From NCBI GenBank assembly GCA_002376235.1, contig DFNX01000014.1, forward strand, positions 107,957 through 124,953: DNA of 16,997 nucleotides. The letters run 5' to 3'. Position 1 is the stretch's first letter, and each line of letters begins with the position of its first letter. This stretch comes from Neorhizobium sp. UBA3556 (GTDB lineage Bacteria > Pseudomonadota > Alphaproteobacteria > Rhizobiales > Rhizobiaceae). The position numbers were made by a program, and so were the translations under genes. The notes beneath the pieces are model-generated. The model searched no databases. It had not been told where the DNA came from and saw only the letters and a list, made by a program, of their open reading frames with translations. Below, piece after piece: positions 14,836-16,997 of the stretch.

Positions 14836-15417
14836 TTATTGAACCTGCCGGTCGGCGCGTCGGGATGGAAACAGGCTCAGAGGCGCGACAAGCGACCGGC
14901 CGATTTCCAGTCCAATCAGGCCAAGCAGGTTGAAAAGCCGGCCGACGAGGTCTCGAAGGCGGGGAGGCGGGTTTTCCCGGATCCGCACCAGCGGCTCGAC
15001 TGCGACGATCTCTGCGGGCTCCGATTGATGCGACATATCCGATTCGTCTTCTGCATACCGGTCAACCGTTGCAATGGCGCGCTTGCGTATGAGTTCCGCC
15101 AGTCCCAATGCGGGGCGGCCCGCTTCGTTTGACGAAGGCGTGAGATCCCACCGGACGCTGAGGAAGGTTTCTGGTTCGATACGATAACCGGCCTCGAGTG
15201 CCGCCTCGATGAAATTGACGCGGGCAAGGCCGGCATTCGCCTGGCCGACCAGCACATCGCGGCAGCTGAGTACCGCCGCGATATGTGATTCTGTCCGTTT
15301 TGTCGGCCACGCGCCAATCAGCATCAGCGCTGCATCAAGCGTGCCCGTGACGATCACCGTTCCCGGCCGACCATACATTTCGATAACGACGGGACTCTTC
15401 CATGCTCCTGTTTCCAT
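14836..15417 (-). CDS. DUF982 domain protein with a long C-terminal extension
   Basis: The N-terminal half (about residues 1-85 of 193) fits DUF982, a small family of unknown function found largely in rhizobia. It shows a WKSPV start, a central AALMLIGAWP, AAVLSCRDVLVG, and an ARVNFIEAALEAGY helix. The second half is not typical: a charged linker (about 90-152), then an amphipathic or hydrophobic stretch (about 154-183, including LFNLLGLIGLEIG) and a basic tail SRRADR. The start at 15417 is preferred over ATG 15421-15423 because GGGGAG lies 6 nt before it but directly abuts the first ATG. It sits between rlmB and cysQ. An AT-rich inverted repeat (14824-14840) spans its stop codon. Function is unknown; membrane association of the tail is a guess. 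Confidence 0.8.
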   Translation of the reverse strand: METGAWKSPVVIEMYGRPGTVIVTGTLDAALMLIGAWPTKRTESHIAAVLSCRDVLVGQANAGLARVNFIEAALEAGYRIEPETFLSVRWDLTPSSNEAGRPALGLAELIRKRAIATVDRYAEDESDMSHQSEPAEIVAVEPLVRIRENPPPRLRDLVGRLFNLLGLIGLEIGRSLVAPLSLFPSRRADRQVQ

Positions 15418-15510
15418 GCGCATCTCCCCAACTTAATATTAGGATGTGATCATGGAAGGCTTGCGCGAGGATGGATTTACAAGGTTATGCTAATGTTTAG
15501 AGGCTGGCGA

Positions 15511-16389
15511 TCAGGCTTTCGCCAGATGCTGACGGGTCGCATAAAGCGCGATTGCTGCAGCATTGGATACGTTGAGCGACTTGATGGCACCCGGCATGTC
15601 CAATCGCGCGAGTGCCGAGACTGTTTCGCGGGTCTTCTGCCGTATGCCTTTTCCCTCAGAGCCGAGCACAAGCGCGATCTTTCCACCCGCAAGCGTTCCT
15701 TCCAGAGGAGCAGGCCCTTCCGAATCAAGGCCGATCGTCCGGAAGCCGAGTTTGTGCAATTCATTGAGTGCATCGGCGAGATTGGTGATCTGAATATATG
15801 GGATCAGTTCGAGCGCGCCGGACGCGGATTTGGCAAGCACGCCGGATTCTGTCGGGCTATGTCTCTGGGTGGTGATGATCGCGCCCGCGCCGAATGCTAC
15901 CGCAGACCGCATGATCGCGCCGACATTGTGTGGATCGGTCACCTGATCAAGCACGAGAAGGAGAGGGCTCTCCTTAAGAGCATCGAGCCGGCGAACTGGC
16001 AGCGGCCGTGTTTCCAGCATCACGCCTTGGTGGATGGCTTCGGGACCGAGCACCTTGTCGATATCCTGCGGCGACACCAGCTCCACAGGAAAGGGCTGGG
16101 CGGAGAATTCACCGATATCCAGGCGCAGGAACGCGTTCTGGGTAACGGAAAGCTTGATCAGCTTGCGCTCAGGATTGTCGAGCGCGGCGCGCACCGTATG
16201 CAGACCGTAAAGAAAGACCTGATCCTGCTGCAACTGTGGCGGCGTCCAGTCCTTGTTGGTCTTCGGACGTCGCTGTTGCTGCGGCGTGGGGATTTCACCG
16301 CGCTCGCGCTTCTGGTCGCGCACTGCACGGCGCAGCGTCGCGTAATGGGTGTCGCGGGCGGATTTGTCTTTGGGATCTTTTGTGCTCAT
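15511..16389 (-). CDS. rlmB: SpoU-family 23S rRNA 2'-O-methyltransferase
   Basis: Predicted to 2'-O-methylate ribose in 23S rRNA (G2251 in E. coli for RlmB) with S-adenosylmethionine. The 292-aa protein has a basic, Gln-rich N-terminal extension (about 1-55), a substrate-binding domain (about 57-130, starting FLYGLHTV), and the SPOUT knot domain. The three SpoU motifs are present: LDQVTDPHNVGAIMRSA at 147-163 with Asn155 and Arg161, IALVLGSEGKGIR at 238-250, and MPGAIKSLNVSNAAAIALY at 265-283. The ATG at 16389 has AAGG 5 nt upstream, inside a small hairpin. E. coli RlmB is shorter because it lacks the extension. Exact rRNA target is inferred from family; another TrmH/RlmB relative is possible. 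Confidence 0.93.
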   Translation of the reverse strand: MSTKDPKDKSARDTHYATLRRAVRDQKRERGEIPTPQQQRRPKTNKDWTPPQLQQDQVFLYGLHTVRAALDNPERKLIKLSVTQNAFLRLDIGEFSAQPFPVELVSPQDIDKVLGPEAIHQGVMLETRPLPVRRLDALKESPLLLVLDQVTDPHNVGAIMRSAVAFGAGAIITTQRHSPTESGVLAKSASGALELIPYIQITNLADALNELHKLGFRTIGLDSEGPAPLEGTLAGGKIALVLGSEGKGIRQKTRETVSALARLDMPGAIKSLNVSNAAAIALYATRQHLAKA

Positions 16390-16391
16390 GC

Positions 16392-16406
16392 CGCCTTATA
16401 TAGGCG
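16392..16406 (-). promoter_or_regulatory. small hairpin covering the rlmB ribosome-binding site
   Basis: CGCCT (16392-16396) and AGGCG (16402-16406) pair around TATAT. On the minus strand, the arm next to the start codon contains the AAGG Shine-Dalgarno, so folding would partly hide it. The same TATATAAGG stretch could also be read as a promoter -10 element. The stem is only 5 bp. Confidence 0.3.
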
Positions 16407-16486
16407 AGCCCCCTTGTCGCAAAGCCCTTCCGCAAGTGGCTCGGTGGAGAACGTAATTTTTTCGTCATTTTTTCAATGAGGTCGTG

Positions 16487-16516
16487 TTGACAGACGGAAA
16501 CGAGCCGGTCATATAG
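16487..16516 (+). promoter_or_regulatory. candidate sigma-70 promoter of the tRNA-Tyr/tRNA-Gly unit
   Basis: A perfect -35 hexamer TTGACA (16487-16492) is followed after 17-18 nt by CATATAG (16510-16516). It has a GC-rich discriminator and lies about 70 nt upstream of tRNA-Tyr on the same strand. The -10 match is moderate. Position and the perfect -35 hexamer support it as the stable-RNA promoter. Confidence 0.6.
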
Positions 16517-16586
16517 CCGCCACAGACGACGGGGCGACACGCTACCGGGTCTGACGAACTTGGTCTCACGATCCAGACGGAATACT

Positions 16587-16671
16587 GGAGGGATGCCCGA
16601 GTGGTTAAAGGGGACGGACTGTAAATCCGTTGGCTCAGCCTACGTTGGTTCAAATCCAACTCCCTCCACCA
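16587..16671 (+). tRNA. tRNA-Tyr (anticodon GUA)
   Basis: An 85-nt class II tRNA with long variable arm and encoded CCA. The acceptor stem is GGAGGGA with TCCCTCC. The anticodon loop CTGTAAA gives GTA, the variable arm is around GGCTCAGCC, and the T loop is TTCAAAT. It decodes UAU/UAC codons. It is 29 nt upstream of tRNA-Gly and probably in the same transcript. Confidence 0.97.
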
Positions 16672-16700
16672 TTCTGTTTCCGGATCGGACCAAACATACC

Positions 16701-16774
16701 GCGGGTATAGCTCAATGGTAGAGCAGCAGCCTTCCAAGCTGAATACGCGGGTTCGATTCCCGCTACCCGCTCCA
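16701..16774 (+). tRNA. tRNA-Gly (anticodon UCC)
   Basis: A 74-nt cloverleaf with encoded CCA. The acceptor stem is GCGGGTA with TACCCGC and discriminator T. The D arm is GCTC/GAGC, the anticodon arm CAGC/GCTG closes CTTCCAA, giving TCC, and the T arm contains GTTCGATTC. It decodes GGA and GGG codons. It directly precedes the tuf leader. Confidence 0.97.
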
Positions 16775-16811
16775 CTTCTTCTTCCCGACATATCCTCGAT
16801 AGACATATGCA

Positions 16812-16949
16812 AAGCGACCGTTAATGTCGCTTGAATGGCGTTTTGCCTGCGATTTCGCGCGTTCGCCCTTGTACTCCGGCTCGCCGTAATTATGTCTTGC
16901 GCATTCTAGTGGAAAGCCTTAAACGGCTGCACCAAACCCGGTTCCGGGT
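16812..16949 (+). promoter_or_regulatory. structured leader between tRNA-Gly and tuf
   Basis: The 203-nt gap before tuf contains a 7-bp hairpin, AAGCGAC (16812-16818) with GTCGCTT (16826-16832), and a second one just before the gene, ACCCGG (16936-16941) with CCGGGT (16944-16949). Neither is followed by a T run, so neither is a standard terminator. A weak promoter-like pair, TTGCGC, 17 nt, TAAACG, lies between them. tuf may therefore have its own promoter or be read from the tRNA promoter. Confidence 0.35.
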
Positions 16950-16977
16950 CCACCTCTATGTTCACAGGAAGCATTCA

Positions 16978-16997
16978 ATGGCAAAGAGCAAGTTTGA
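16978..16997 (+). CDS. tuf: elongation factor Tu, first codons only
   Basis: ATG at 16978 opens MAKSKF and runs off the window end. An AGGAA Shine-Dalgarno lies 8 nt upstream. The N-terminus matches rhizobial EF-Tu (MAKSKFERNKPH... in that family), and the tRNA-Tyr/tRNA-Gly genes just upstream fit the tRNA-tufB organisation known from other bacteria. EF-Tu delivers aminoacyl-tRNA to the ribosome. Only six full codons are visible, so identity depends on context. Confidence 0.85.

Noticed and set aside
16465..16812. Minus-strand 115-codon frame across tRNA-Tyr and tRNA-Gly
   Set aside because: It is antisense to two complete tRNAs. Peptides such as SGNRTRVFSLEG and ELDLNQRRLSQ are well-known spurious translations of tRNA complement strands.

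Overview
This window is chromosomal core DNA of an alphaproteobacterium in the Rhizobiales, most likely the Agrobacterium/Rhizobium group. The basis is GC-rich coding sequence with long antisense shadow frames, an RNase E with a large acidic/Ala-rich insertion inside its S1 domain, a DUF982 protein (a family typical of rhizobia), the aroQ-accB-accC order, and a tRNA-Tyr/tRNA-Gly pair leading into tuf. There is no insertion sequence, phage gene, CRISPR array or sign of recent transfer.

Left part (1-6455, all minus strand). A DsbA-family periplasmic thiol oxidoreductase is followed by aroQ (type II 3-dehydroquinase), accB (biotin carboxyl carrier protein) and accC (biotin carboxylase), ending at a strong hairpin at 22-52. 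Upstream of the dsbA-like gene, and separated from it by a clear terminator at 3482-3509, is rne (RNase E, 974 aa).

Centre (6456-12340). A divergent, largely non-coding region of about 650 bp separates rne from a plus-strand envelope cluster. It holds a structured rne leader with two multi-tier hairpins, a terminator-like palindrome, and a small upstream ORF overlapping the amiC start. The plus-strand genes are amiC (periplasmic N-acetylmuramoyl-L-alanine amidase with AMIN domain), mrcA (penicillin-binding protein 1A) and prfB (release factor 2). prfB needs a programmed +1 frameshift at an internal TGA, so its first 23 codons lie in another frame. The unit ends at a terminator at 12305-12333. 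amiC and mrcA together cover peptidoglycan cleavage and synthesis.

Right part (12379-16997). nadK (minus) is divergent from a tRNA-Thr(UGU) (plus). Next come a terminator and a minus-strand set: a tiny secreted-protein ORF with an apparent in-frame TGA, cysQ (3'-phosphoadenosine phosphatase), a DUF982 protein with an unusual C-terminal extension, and rlmB (SpoU-type 23S rRNA 2'-O-methyltransferase). The window closes on the plus strand with a candidate promoter, tRNA-Tyr(GUA), tRNA-Gly(UCC), a structured leader and the first codons of tuf (EF-Tu).

Most of the window is ordinary housekeeping sequence. I found no new multi-gene system. The points that best repay a second look are the rne leader structure, the amiC upstream ORF and the TGA-interrupted small secreted protein.
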